Below, in pieces: positions 1 through 7,125 of a stretch of DNA of 12,962 nt. Below the pieces are notes generated by a model. The model did not search any database, had not been told where the DNA came from, and saw only the letters and a list, made by a program, of their open reading frames with translations. Every line of letters begins with the position of its first letter. The first letter of the stretch is position 1. This stretch comes from Rugosibacter sp. GTDB taxonomy: Bacteria; Pseudomonadota; Gammaproteobacteria; Burkholderiales; Rhodocyclaceae. The position numbers and the translations under genes are program-made. The stretch covers positions 1 to 12,962 of the forward strand of contig JALRCC010000220.1 of NCBI GenBank assembly GCA_023257495.1, given 5' to 3'.

Positions 1-1548
1 GACTTGCACGAAAAGTCGGCGCTGGTGAGACGGGGCGGCTCCGAGCAATCTCGCGCCAAGCATCTTGCACGGGGCAAATTATTGCCGCGCGAGCGTATTG
101 ACGCATTGCTTGATCCAGGATCGGCGTTCCTTGAGCTGTCCACCCTCGCGGCGTACGGCATGTATGGAGAGGGTGGGGGCGCAGAGATCAACAGCGTGCC
201 TTCTGCGGGGGTGATCACCGGCATTGGTCGTGTGCGTGGCGTGGAGTGCATGATCGTGGCCAACGATGCCACTGTCAAAGGGGGAACCTACTATCCGCTG
301 ACGGTGAAAAAACATTTGCGCGCACAAGAAATCGCCCAGCAAAATCGCTTGCCCTGTATTTATCTGGTCGATTCTGGCGGTGCTTTTTTGCCTGCGCAAG
401 ATGATGTATTTCCCGATCGTGAGCATTTCGGTCGCATTTTTTTCAATCAGGCCACCATGAGCGCAGCCGGCATTCCGCAAATCGCCGTGGTCATGGGTTC
501 GTGCACGGCGGGGGGGGCGTATGTCCCGGCGATGAGTGATGAGAGCATCATCGTGAAAAACCAGGGCACGATTTTTCTGGGTGGCCCGCCACTGGTGAAA
601 GCCGCGACGGGCGAGGTCGTGAGTGTTGAGGATTTGGGTGGCGGGGATGTGCATACGCGCGTCTCTGGCGTGTGTGATCATCTGGCAGAAAACGATCACC
701 ATGCGTTGTCGATTGCGCGCCGCATTGTGGGCAATCTGAATTGGCAAAAACCGGTGACGCTTAATCTGGCAGCGCCCGAAGAACCTCTGTACGACCCGAC
801 TGAATTGCTGGGTGTGATTCCAGCGGACACCAGAAAACCCTATGACGTGCGTGAAGTCATTGCCCGGCTGGTGGATGGTTCACGGTTTGATGAATTCAAG
901 GCGCGCTACGGCACAACGCTCGTCACAGGCTTTGCCCGCTTGCACGGCTACCCGATTGGCATTGTGGCCAATAATGGCATTTTATTTTCCGAGTCGGCAT
1001 TGAAGGGCGCGCATTTCATCGAGCTATGTGCCAAGCGGGGTATTCCGTTAGTGTTCTTGCAGAACATCACCGGATTCATGGTGGGGCGCAAATATGAAAA
1101 CGGCGGCATTGCCAAGGATGGTGCAAAACTGGTCATGGCCGTGGCAAATGCGCAAGTGCCAAAGTTCACCTTGATTATTGGCGGCTCATTCGGCGCGGGC
1201 AACTATGGCATGTGTGGTCGCGCTTTTTCGCCTCGCATGTTGTGGATGTGGCCCAATGCGCGCATCAGCGTCATGGGTGGCGAGCAGGCCGCATCGGTGC
1301 TGGCAACAGTCAAGCGCGATGGCTTTGATGCCGCCGGTAAACCCTGGAGTGCAGCAGAAGAGGAGGCGTTCAAAGCGCCGATCAGGGCGCAGTATGAAAC
1401 TCAAGGGCATCCGTATTACGCCACAGCGCGTTTGTGGGACGATGGCGTGATCGACCCGGCGCAATCCCGGCAGGTTTTGGGGTTGGGTATTTCTGCCGCG
1501 CTCAACGCCCCGATCCAGCCCACGCAGTTTGGTATTTTTCGGATGTAA
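1..1548 (+). CDS. liuB: Methylcrotonyl-CoA carboxylase beta (carboxyltransferase) subunit, 5'-partial
   Basis: Carboxyltransferase subunit of the biotin enzyme that converts 3-methylcrotonyl-CoA to 3-methylglutaconyl-CoA in cytosolic leucine/isovalerate breakdown. The frame is open from base 1 and ends in TAA. The TTG at 4 is probably not the start: family members are about 535 residues and begin some 20 residues before the [15 protein letters not shown] block seen here, so the N-terminus lies left of the window. Visible carboxyltransferase hallmarks are the glycine-rich [12 protein letters not shown] stretch (about 510-545), the [15 protein letters not shown] loop (about 570-615), [19 protein letters not shown] (about 1180-1236) and the typical C-terminal FGIFRM. 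The [20 protein letters not shown] pattern and the partner liuD 900 bases downstream favour MCC over propionyl-CoA carboxylase. Its first codons contain copy 1 of the dispersed 23-bp repeat, in the variable linker before the conserved core. liuC follows after 72 bases, probably in one operon. Confidence 0.95.
   Translation, partial: DLHEKSALVRRGGSEQSRAKHLARGKLLPRERIDALLDPGSAFLELSTLAAYGMYGEGGGAEINSVPSAGVITGIGRVRGVECMIVANDATVKGGTYYPLTVKKHLRAQEIAQQNRLPCIYLVDSGGAFLPAQDDVFPDREHFGRIFFNQATMSAAGIPQIAVVMGSCTAGGAYVPAMSDESIIVKNQGTIFLGGPPLVKAATGEVVSVEDLGGGDVHTRVSGVCDHLAENDHHALSIARRIVGNLNWQKPVTLNLAAPEEPLYDPTELLGVIPADTRKPYDVREVIARLVDGSRFDEFKARYGTTLVTGFARLHGYPIGIVANNGILFSESALKGAHFIELCAKRGIPLVFLQNITGFMVGRKYENGGIAKDGAKLVMAVANAQVPKFTLIIGGSFGAGNYGMCGRAFSPRMLWMWPNARISVMGGEQAASVLATVKRDGFDAAGKPWSAAEEEAFKAPIRAQYETQGHPYYATARLWDDGVIDPAQSRQVLGLGISAALNAPIQPTQFGIFRM
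11..33 (+). repeat. Dispersed 23-bp repeat, copy 1 (in liuB)
   Basis: Contains the core AGTCGGCGCTGGTGAGACG. The 22 bases 11-32 are identical to 3420-3441. It is read in the frame encoding EKSALVRRG, in the variable linker ahead of the conserved [11 protein letters not shown] block of MCC beta. Flanking bases are unlike those of the other copies. Confidence 0.85.
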
Positions 1549-1620
1549 TGCCATGCATGGATACGCCATTTCATTGCACAACGAGTCAAGCATGAACCAA
1601 ACACGGAACGAGAGAAAACG

Positions 1621-2418
1621 ATGCAGCAAACCATTCTGACAGAGGTCGATGCGGGTGTCGGCATCATCACGCTGAATTGCCCGGAGCGGCATAACGCATT
1701 TGACGATGTGTTGATCAGCGAGCTCACACAGGCCATAAAAATGATGACGCAGAATGCGGCCGTGCGGGTCATTGTGTTATCCAGTAACGGGAAAAGTTTT
1801 TGCGCCGGAGCGGATCTGAACTGGATGCGACGTGCGGCCGGTTATTCCGATGCCGAGAACTTGCACGATGCCCGCGCGCTGGCCGAGATGCTGCGCTGCC
1901 TGGCAGAATGTCCCAAACCCACGATTGCTCGCGTGCAAGGTTCGGCTTATGCAGGTGGCGTGGGGTTGGTAGCGTGTTGCGATATTGTGATTGCCCTTTT
2001 TGATGCGCAATTTTCCTTGCCGGAGGTGCGCATCGGCATTGTGCCCGCGACTATTAGCCCGTATGTCATCAGCGCGATTGGCGAACGCCATGCGCGCCGC
2101 TACATGCTTACCGCCGAGCGGTTTTCTGCGGCAGTGGCTTACCGCATGGGCCTGGTGCATGAACTGGTCGCCGATGTGAATGCGCTGGATAAAGCCGTCG
2201 GAGAGATTGTCGAAGACTTGTTGAAAAATGCGCCAGGGGCATTAGCCGAATGCAAATCGCTGATTAGCGCAGTGGTTGCCAAGCCGGTGACGGCGGACCT
2301 CATTGAGGATACAGCGCAACGTATCATGCGTTTGCGTTCCAGTGCCGAAGGCCGTGAGGGCATCCAGGCTTTCCTGGAGAAACGAAAACCAAACTGGACA
2401 GCCGATGAAACTTTTTAG
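1621..2418 (+). CDS. liuC: Methylglutaconyl-CoA hydratase (crotonase family)
   Basis: Enoyl-CoA hydratase/isomerase-family protein of 265 residues, the usual length. It probably hydrates 3-methylglutaconyl-CoA to HMG-CoA, the step between MCC and HMG-CoA lyase. Crotonase landmarks are visible: AGADLNWMRR (62-71) and AGGVG (111-115) form the two oxyanion-hole backbones, and EVRIGIVPATISPYV (135-149) carries the active-site Glu region. The NWM after AGADL and the PATISPYV block are typical of the LiuC subgroup, as I recall the family. The ATG at 1621 is preceded by a GAGAG at 1610-1614 with 6-base spacing, which supports this start. The gene lies between liuB and liuD, 72 and 54 bases from them, so the specific function is supported mainly by context; sequence alone would allow a general enoyl-CoA hydratase. 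Confidence 0.92.
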   Translation: MQQTILTEVDAGVGIITLNCPERHNAFDDVLISELTQAIKMMTQNAAVRVIVLSSNGKSFCAGADLNWMRRAAGYSDAENLHDARALAEMLRCLAECPKPTIARVQGSAYAGGVGLVACCDIVIALFDAQFSLPEVRIGIVPATISPYVISAIGERHARRYMLTAERFSAAVAYRMGLVHELVADVNALDKAVGEIVEDLLKNAPGALAECKSLISAVVAKPVTADLIEDTAQRIMRLRSSAEGREGIQAFLEKRKPNWTADETF

Positions 2419-2460
2419 CGTGAAGCGGGCAAGGTGTTTATGGGTGTTCCATGATTGTGC

Positions 2461-2465
2461 GGGGA
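2461..2465 (+). promoter_or_regulatory. Ribosome binding site deciding the liuD start
   Basis: GGGGA lies 7 bases upstream of the ATG at 2473. An in-frame TTG at 2455 would give a slightly longer protein, but it lies before this site and has no comparable one. The family N-terminus (MFxKILIANRGEIACR) also begins at 2473. Confidence 0.6.
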
Positions 2466-2472
2466 TGATCTG

Positions 2473-4533
2473 ATGTTTGCAAAGATTCTTATCGCCAATC
2501 GTGGCGAGATTGCTTGCCGCATTATCAAGACGGCACGCCGCATGGGTATCAAAACGGTTGCGGTTTATTCGACGGCAGATAAAGAGGCGCGCCATGTGCG
2601 CATGGCGGATGAAGCGCTATGGATAGGCGAGGCCGCGCCTGCAGAATCATATTTGTCCATCGATAAAATGCTGGCTGCTGCGAAAGCGAGTGGCGCGCAA
2701 GCGATTCATCCTGGCTATGGTTTTCTTTCCGAGAATGCCGCATTTGCCGAAGTGTGTACGCAAAGCGGGTTGGTATTTATTGGCCCATCCGCGGCGGCCA
2801 TTCGTGCCATGGGCTCCAAGTCGGCGGCTAAACAGCTGATGGAAAAAGCCGGTGTGCCACTGACCCCCGGCTATCACGGAGATAACCAGGCCCCTGGTTT
2901 TTTGCGTCAGCAAGCGAACCACATAGGTTATCCGGTGCTCATCAAAGCTGCCGCAGGCGGCGGAGGCAAAGGCATGCGCGTGGTCACCGCAGAAGCCGAG
3001 TTTCTGGATGCGCTGGCATCGTGCCAGCGCGAGGCGGGCGCAAGTTTTGGCAACGCGCAAGTGTTGCTGGAAAAATATCTGCAACCTGCGCGGCATATCG
3101 AGGTGCAGATTTTTGGCGATCGTCATGGCAATTATGTCTATCTGTATGAGCGCGATTGCTCGGTGCAGCGGCGTCACCAGAAAGTGCTGGAAGAGGCCCC
3201 CGCTCCCGGGCTGAGTGCCGAGCGTCGTGCGGCCATGGGCAAAGCGGCGGTGAGTGCCGCGCAGGCCGTGGGCTATGTGGGTGCGGGCACGGTCGAGTTC
3301 ATCGTGCCGGGCGCTGCATCCGACGGGGCGTTTTACTTCATGGAAATGAATACGCGGCTGCAAGTCGAGCATCCGGTGACGGAAATGATTACCGGATTGG
3401 ATCTGGTCGAATGGCAATTAAAAGTCGGCGCTGGTGAGACGCTGCCTTTGGCGCAAGAGCAGATCACGCTGCGTGGCCATGCGCTTGAAGCACGCATTTA
3501 CGCCGAAGATCCGGGAACAGGTTTCCTGCCTTCGACAGGTCGCGTGATTCATTTTGCTTATCCTATTGAAACGCCCTTTGTGCGCATGGATGCTGGCGTG
3601 GCGGCAGGGGATGAAATCACGCCTCACTATGATCCGATGATTGCCAAACTGATTGTCTGGGACGATAGCGACAGTGCGCCGCGAGCGCATGCCTGCGCAC
3701 GCATGCTGCAAGCCTTGGCCGAAGTTGAAATTGTCGGTGTGGCCAATAATGTTGATTTTCTTTCCCGCCTCGTAGCTTGTCCGGCTTTTGCTGAGGCCAA
3801 TCTGGATACCGGGTTGATCGAACGTGAACAAGACTTTCTGTTTCCAGCGCCCGCCGAGCTACCGCTAGAAGTGTGGTTGAGTGCGGCGTTGGCTGAACTC
3901 TTGCGCATCCAGAAAGAGGCTGCAAAGAGTGCCGCAAAGAGTAAGGACCCATACTCTCCCTGGCATGCGCAAGCAGGTTGGCGTGTGACAGGACAAGCCC
4001 AACAGGCATTGAATTTGCGTTGTAGGGATGTAGAAAAAACCATTGTTGCAGCAGCCAGCCGCCGAGGCTTTGTATTCGAAATAGCGGCTCAGCAATTGAG
4101 TGGGCAACAACTCGGTGGCCAGCGGATAGAGGCGACTGGCCAGTTAGATGACACAGGAGTATTGCACGCTGATTTTGGTGGCCGACGGTGCACTGTCACG
4201 GTGATTCCCGTGGCTGAAAAGCGCCATGTCTTTATGCACGGCACATCGCATGTGATGACCTTGCTTGATCCGCTGAGTCACGCCGGTCAACAAGCGATAG
4301 CAGAAGGTAGCGTGATGGCCCCCATGCCAGGAAAAATAATTGCGTTACTCGTCACAGCGGGTGAGAAAGTTGCCAAAGGCACGCCCTTGTTGATTCTCGA
4401 AGCGATGAAAATGGAGCATACCGTTACCGCACCCACTGCCGGTATCGTGCAGGATTTTCACTTTGCGGTGGGTGATCCTGTTGCTGAAGGTATGGTGTTG
4501 ATGGCGTTTGAAGAAAATTTTGGCGGCATTTAG
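2473..4533 (+). CDS. liuD: Methylcrotonyl-CoA carboxylase alpha subunit (biotin carboxylase + biotin carrier)
   Basis: Biotin-dependent alpha subunit of MCC, 686 residues, cytosolic. It carboxylates its own biotin using ATP and bicarbonate and passes the carboxyl group to the LiuB active site. Order of domains: biotin carboxylase N-lobe beginning FAKILIANRGEIACR (2-16); ATP-grasp glycine loop KAAAGGGGKGMRVV (158-171); metal/substrate-binding EMNTRLQVEHPVTE (291-304); carboxylase C-lobe to about 445; a linking BT region; and a C-terminal biotinyl domain with EAMKMEH, biotinylated Lys646. All key residues are present. The BC-BT linker has a short duplicated AAKSAAKS (483-490), and about 540-550 reads QQLSGQQLGGQ, a protein-level repeat. 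Copy 2 of the dispersed repeat encodes LKVGAGET (316-323) just after the conserved biotin-carboxylase core. The paired liuB upstream makes MCC more likely than acetyl- or propionyl-CoA carboxylase. Confidence 0.95.
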   Translation: MFAKILIANRGEIACRIIKTARRMGIKTVAVYSTADKEARHVRMADEALWIGEAAPAESYLSIDKMLAAAKASGAQAIHPGYGFLSENAAFAEVCTQSGLVFIGPSAAAIRAMGSKSAAKQLMEKAGVPLTPGYHGDNQAPGFLRQQANHIGYPVLIKAAAGGGGKGMRVVTAEAEFLDALASCQREAGASFGNAQVLLEKYLQPARHIEVQIFGDRHGNYVYLYERDCSVQRRHQKVLEEAPAPGLSAERRAAMGKAAVSAAQAVGYVGAGTVEFIVPGAASDGAFYFMEMNTRLQVEHPVTEMITGLDLVEWQLKVGAGETLPLAQEQITLRGHALEARIYAEDPGTGFLPSTGRVIHFAYPIETPFVRMDAGVAAGDEITPHYDPMIAKLIVWDDSDSAPRAHACARMLQALAEVEIVGVANNVDFLSRLVACPAFAEANLDTGLIEREQDFLFPAPAELPLEVWLSAALAELLRIQKEAAKSAAKSKDPYSPWHAQAGWRVTGQAQQALNLRCRDVEKTIVAAASRRGFVFEIAAQQLSGQQLGGQRIEATGQLDDTGVLHADFGGRRCTVTVIPVAEKRHVFMHGTSHVMTLLDPLSHAGQQAIAEGSVMAPMPGKIIALLVTAGEKVAKGTPLLILEAMKMEHTVTAPTAGIVQDFHFAVGDPVAEGMVLMAFEENFGGI
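3420..3441 (+). repeat. Dispersed repeat, copy 2 (in liuD)
   Basis: 22 of 22 bases match copy 1. It is read in a different frame from copy 1, giving LKVGAGET in the biotin carboxylase C-lobe region. A sequence like K/R-V-x-A-G-E is common here in the family, so part of the match may coincide with normal protein constraint. Confidence 0.8.
3919..3942 (+). repeat. 12-bp tandem duplication in the liuD linker
   Basis: GCTGCAAAGAGT is followed directly by GCCGCAAAGAGT, an 11/12 match, in frame. It encodes AAKSAAKS at residues 483-490, in the region joining the biotin carboxylase and BT domains. It is probably a recent slippage or duplication event tolerated by a flexible linker. Confidence 0.7.
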
Positions 4534-4552
4534 TTTGAGTTGCTGTGACAAA

Positions 4553-5794
4553 TTATTTTTGCCCGTTTCTGGCTGAGCGGGCGTGTTGGTAGTATCGGCC
4601 AACCATTATGGCAAGCGCCGCCATGAACAAGTAGCTAGATGCTGCCAATGCCATGGTTTTTGCGCTATGCCAGACAAAAGGGGCGATGACGGCTGCGGTA
4701 AATGCATTCATTCCCACTTGATACGCGCTTTGCAGACTTGAGGCCAAACCGCGTCGGGCAGGAATTTTTTCTAACGCAAGGATCTGCAAACTAGGCCAGA
4801 TCATGGCCATTCCACATGAATACACCGGGATGGCTAGAATATTCTGCGGCAGCCCTGATGGGGAGAAAAAACCGATTAACAGATTAATGATGCAGCCCGA
4901 GAGCATGACGAGAAAACCCAGGCGAATGGTCTTGTCGGGAGAGAGTTTTCCGGCAGTACGCGAGCTCGCATAAGAGCCGCTCAACATGCCGATACTGACT
5001 GCTATAAAAAGCCATGCAAAACTGGAGAAGGTCGTATCGGCGATTGCGTGTAAAAAGTTGGGCGCGGAAAGAACATAAATCATATGTCCATTGATCAGGA
5101 GCGCCAAGGCCAGGCATAAATAGCTGAACTCAGGCAGGAGTAGCGCATCTTTATAGGCATGCACCAAGGGTTTGAATGCAAAAGGCTGGCGTTTTTCCAT
5201 GGGCAGGGTTTCTGGAAGAATACGCCAGACCGTAATAAACAAGACAGCACCCAGTGTCGATAAAAAAATGAACACCGAACGCCAGCCAAACTGGTTGACC
5301 AATACGCTGCCCAGCATCGGTGCCAATGCGGGTGCCAGGGAGAAAAACATCGAGATGTGTGCCATCAGTTTTTGGGCTGCGGCGCCTTTGAGTAAATCCA
5401 TCACGGTGGCTCGGCCAACGGACATGCCCGCACCCGCTGCCACGCCTTGTAACACGCGTCCTATGGACAAAACCAGGATATTGGGTGCGAAAAGGCAGAT
5501 CAGTGCCGCCAACGTGTATAAAAACATACCCGCCAGAATGACCCGTTTACGGCCTAACGTATCGGAGATGCTGCCATGCCAAAGCATCATGAAGGCAAAT
5601 GGGAGCAAGTAAGCAGGAAGCGTTTGCTGCACTTCAATCGGGCTGGCACCCAGGCTGGTACCGATATCCGGAAATGCCGGTAAATACATGGTGATTGAAA
5701 AAGGCCCGATAGCCGTCAGCGCAGCAATTAATGGTGCAAATCCCCTCGGTGGGTTGGGGGAATGGGTTTGCACGGAGGTGGCGTCTGTCGTCAT
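4553..5794 (-). CDS. Bcr/CflA-type multidrug efflux MFS transporter
   Basis: Inner-membrane proton-driven exporter of 413 residues with about 12 hydrophobic segments, the expected size for the drug:H+ antiporter-1 Bcr/CflA group. Family signs: MYLPAFPDIG (36-45) in the first helix, the MFS motif A GSISDTLGRKR (74-84) between helices 2 and 3, GRVLQGVAAGAG (112-123) in helix 4, and SLAPALAPMLGSVL (152-165), the helix-5 antiporter motif. It starts at an ATG with no obvious Shine-Dalgarno sequence and ends with TAA 19 bases from the liuD stop, so the two genes converge. It sits on the opposite strand between liuD and liuE, breaking up the leucine cluster. Substrate cannot be read from sequence; bicyclomycin, chloramphenicol or an organic acid are all possible. 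Confidence 0.88.
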   Translation of the reverse strand: MTTDATSVQTHSPNPPRGFAPLIAALTAIGPFSITMYLPAFPDIGTSLGASPIEVQQTLPAYLLPFAFMMLWHGSISDTLGRKRVILAGMFLYTLAALICLFAPNILVLSIGRVLQGVAAGAGMSVGRATVMDLLKGAAAQKLMAHISMFFSLAPALAPMLGSVLVNQFGWRSVFIFLSTLGAVLFITVWRILPETLPMEKRQPFAFKPLVHAYKDALLLPEFSYLCLALALLINGHMIYVLSAPNFLHAIADTTFSSFAWLFIAVSIGMLSGSYASSRTAGKLSPDKTIRLGFLVMLSGCIINLLIGFFSPSGLPQNILAIPVYSCGMAMIWPSLQILALEKIPARRGLASSLQSAYQVGMNAFTAAVIAPFVWHSAKTMALAASSYLFMAALAIMVGRYYQHARSARNGQK

Positions 5795-5938
5795 GAGATG
5801 TGGAAGGGCACAGGGAAAATTATTCTTGCTGAGCCGGGTATTTTCCCATAGATGAAGAACGCAGCGATCGTTCGAGTAAACTCGATCACCTTGGCTGTTG
5901 ATTTTTCAGCGCCGTCTGATTCCCTTGAATGATTATTT
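5795..5938. promoter_or_regulatory. Divergent control region between the MFS gene and liuE
   Basis: These 144 non-coding bases separate the start codons of the minus-strand MFS gene and plus-strand liuE, so they must hold at least the liuE promoter. I see a short palindrome at 5872-5885 (separate entry) but no convincing paired -35/-10 boxes. liuE has no clear Shine-Dalgarno sequence directly before its ATG; the stretch there is A/T-rich. Confidence 0.5.
5872..5885. promoter_or_regulatory. Palindrome, possible operator upstream of liuE
   Basis: TCGAGT, two A bases, then ACTCGA form a perfect 6+6 inverted repeat 53 bases before the liuE start. The size suits a dimeric regulator site. I cannot assign it to a named regulator: LiuR (MerR family) and LiuQ (TetR family) are known to control liu genes in proteobacteria, but I have not matched their consensus here. 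Confidence 0.35.
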
Positions 5939-6868
5939 ATGACACTCCCCAGTAAAGTTCGAATCGTTGAAGTAGGGCCGCGCGATGGCTTGCAAAACGA
6001 AAAACCGTTGATTTCAACCGAAATCAAGGTTGAGTTGATTCATCGTTTGGCATCAGCCGGCCTGCGCACGATTGAAGCGACCGCGTTTGTTTCGCCCAGA
6101 TGGGTGCCACAGATGGCAGATGCGACGGCGGTTTTTGCTGCCATTCAACCCTTGCCGATGGTGACTTATCCAGTGCTTACCCCTAACAAGAAGGGCTTTG
6201 ATGCAGCTGTGGCAGCAGGGGCAAAAGAAGTCAGCGTATTTAGTGCCGCGTCGGAAACTTTTTCGCAGAAAAATACACATTGCTCGATTAGCGAGTCCCT
6301 TGAGCAGTGTCGTACGGTGGTAGAAGCTGCGAAAGCGGAACATATCAAAGTGCGTGGTTATGTTTCCTGTGTTTTGGGCTGTCCCTATGAAGGCGAGATT
6401 ACGCCGCTGGCAGTTGCCGAGGTGGCGCGTGCATTGTTTGATATGGGGTGTTATGAAGTGAGTTTGGGTGACACCATCGGCACAGGAACGCCAGAAAAAA
6501 CCAAGGCGATGCTCGAAGCGGTTGCGCGGTGGGTGCCATTAAAAAAACTGGCAGGCCATTTTCACGACACCTGGGGCATGGCCATCGCCAATGTGTATGC
6601 CTCGCTAGAAACCGGCGTGTCGGTGTTTGATAGCTCTGTTGCAGGTTTGGGTGGCTGCCCCTACGCACCCGGTGCGCTGGGTAATGTAGCCACTGAGGAT
6701 GTGGTCTGGTTGCTTCAAGGCTGCGGCATTGAGTGCGGGGTGGATCTTGACGCACTGGTTGATATTGCCGCGTGGATTTCTCACGAGCTGGGCCGTGCGC
6801 CTGCATCGCGTGTGGCACGTGCGATGCTTGCCCGGCGGGGCCGTTCTGAAAAGTCGGCGCTGGCATGA
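5939..6868 (+). CDS. liuE: Hydroxymethylglutaryl-CoA lyase
   Basis: Cleaves (S)-HMG-CoA to acetyl-CoA and acetoacetate, the final step of leucine catabolism; cytosolic, 309 residues. It is a DRE-TIM metallolyase: EVGPRDGLQNE (11-21) provides the catalytic Arg15 and metal-binding Asp16, GHFHDTWG (206-213) the metal-binding histidines, and GLGGCPYAPG (236-245) the signature with catalytic Cys240. The GHFHD and GLGGCPYAPGA motifs separate it from homocitrate or isopropylmalate synthases. The start at 5939 matches the usual (M)xLPSKVxIVEVGPRDG N-terminus, but no Shine-Dalgarno sequence precedes it. The C-terminal tail after RVARAMLARRG (SEKSALA) is encoded by copy 3 of the dispersed repeat and looks like an addition to the normal end. 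It overlaps the next gene by ATGA. It is separated from liuBCD by the inverted MFS gene. Confidence 0.95.
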   Translation: MTLPSKVRIVEVGPRDGLQNEKPLISTEIKVELIHRLASAGLRTIEATAFVSPRWVPQMADATAVFAAIQPLPMVTYPVLTPNKKGFDAAVAAGAKEVSVFSAASETFSQKNTHCSISESLEQCRTVVEAAKAEHIKVRGYVSCVLGCPYEGEITPLAVAEVARALFDMGCYEVSLGDTIGTGTPEKTKAMLEAVARWVPLKKLAGHFHDTWGMAIANVYASLETGVSVFDSSVAGLGGCPYAPGALGNVATEDVVWLLQGCGIECGVDLDALVDIAAWISHELGRAPASRVARAMLARRGRSEKSALA

Positions 6869-6871
6869 CGG
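6849..6871 (+). repeat. Dispersed repeat, copy 3 (liuE stop / DUF1289 start)
   Basis: 20 of 23 bases match copy 1; the three differences are adjacent (6864-6866) and create the ATGA that ends liuE and starts the DUF1289 gene. It is read in the same frame as copy 1 (EKSAL). Confidence 0.75.
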
Positions 6872-7074
6872 CGATTCAATCACCCTGCATCAATGTGTGT
6901 CGTATGCAAGACCATCTATGCCTGGGTTGTTACCGAACGCTGGATGAAATTGCACAGTGGAGCCAAATGTCGGATGCTGACAAGCGGCACGTGTTGAGCA
7001 AGGTGGCCAGTCGTTCGGCAGGCGAGGCTGGAAACACCGCTGTACTACCCGAAGTACAGAAAAAAACAGGGTAA
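6865..7074 (+). CDS. DUF1289 family small Cys-rich protein
   Basis: A 69-residue protein of unknown function that matches the DUF1289 pattern as I know it: an N-terminal SPCINVCRM block, four cysteines at 8, 12, 19 and 22 (C-x3-C-x6-C-x2-C), then YRTLDEIAQWSQMSDADKR. The cysteine spacing suggests a bound metal ion or small cluster; this is inference. The Ala/Glu-rich C-terminus is likely disordered. The ATG overlaps the liuE stop (ATGA), so translation is probably coupled. No independent Shine-Dalgarno sequence is obvious, partly because the start lies inside copy 3 of the dispersed repeat. The overlap does not prove a role in leucine breakdown. Confidence 0.85.
   Translation: MTAIQSPCINVCRMQDHLCLGCYRTLDEIAQWSQMSDADKRHVLSKVASRSAGEAGNTAVLPEVQKKTG
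7040..7059. repeat. Perfect inverted repeat at the 3' end of the DUF1289 gene
   Basis: CTGTACT, six-base loop, AGTACAG: a perfect 7-bp stem within the last codons, followed on + by seven A bases. The A tract is on the wrong side for a + strand intrinsic terminator, so I record it as a hairpin without a function. Confidence 0.45.
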
Positions 7075-7125
7075 GCGTTGGGTGCTTGCTGCTATTTTAT
7101 TGATCAATCCGTTATGCTTTGACCT

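Noticed and set aside
4..6. TTG as the start codon of MCC beta
   Set aside because: The frame is open through base 1 and the family has about 20 more N-terminal residues, so the gene is cut by the window edge.
79..747. Long minus-strand open frame opposite liuB, and similar frames opposite liuD and other genes
   Set aside because: His/Arg-rich translations with no recognisable domain, typical antisense shadows of G+C-rich genes.
1551..1560. CCATGCATGG palindrome after liuB
   Set aside because: A lone 10-bp palindrome with no loop or promoter context; likely chance.
2821..2832. Partial match to the dispersed repeat (AAGTCGGCG) in liuD
   Set aside because: Only nine matching bases within the conserved SKSAAK block; expected by chance and protein constraint.
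4561..4580. GCCCG...CGGGC inverted repeat between liuD and the MFS gene as a shared terminator
   Set aside because: Only 5 bp of stem with a 10-base loop, lies in the MFS coding end, and no T-run follows on either strand.
5911..5920. GCCGTCTGAT, one base from the Neisseria DUS core GCCGTCTGAA
   Set aside because: Only a single near-match in the window, and a 10-base near-match is expected by chance at this scale; no full 12-mer DUS dialect was seen.
7040..7066. Stem followed by a seven-A tract read as a rho-independent terminator
   Set aside because: On + the stem is followed by A, not T; on minus the T tract precedes the stem. Neither order makes an intrinsic terminator.
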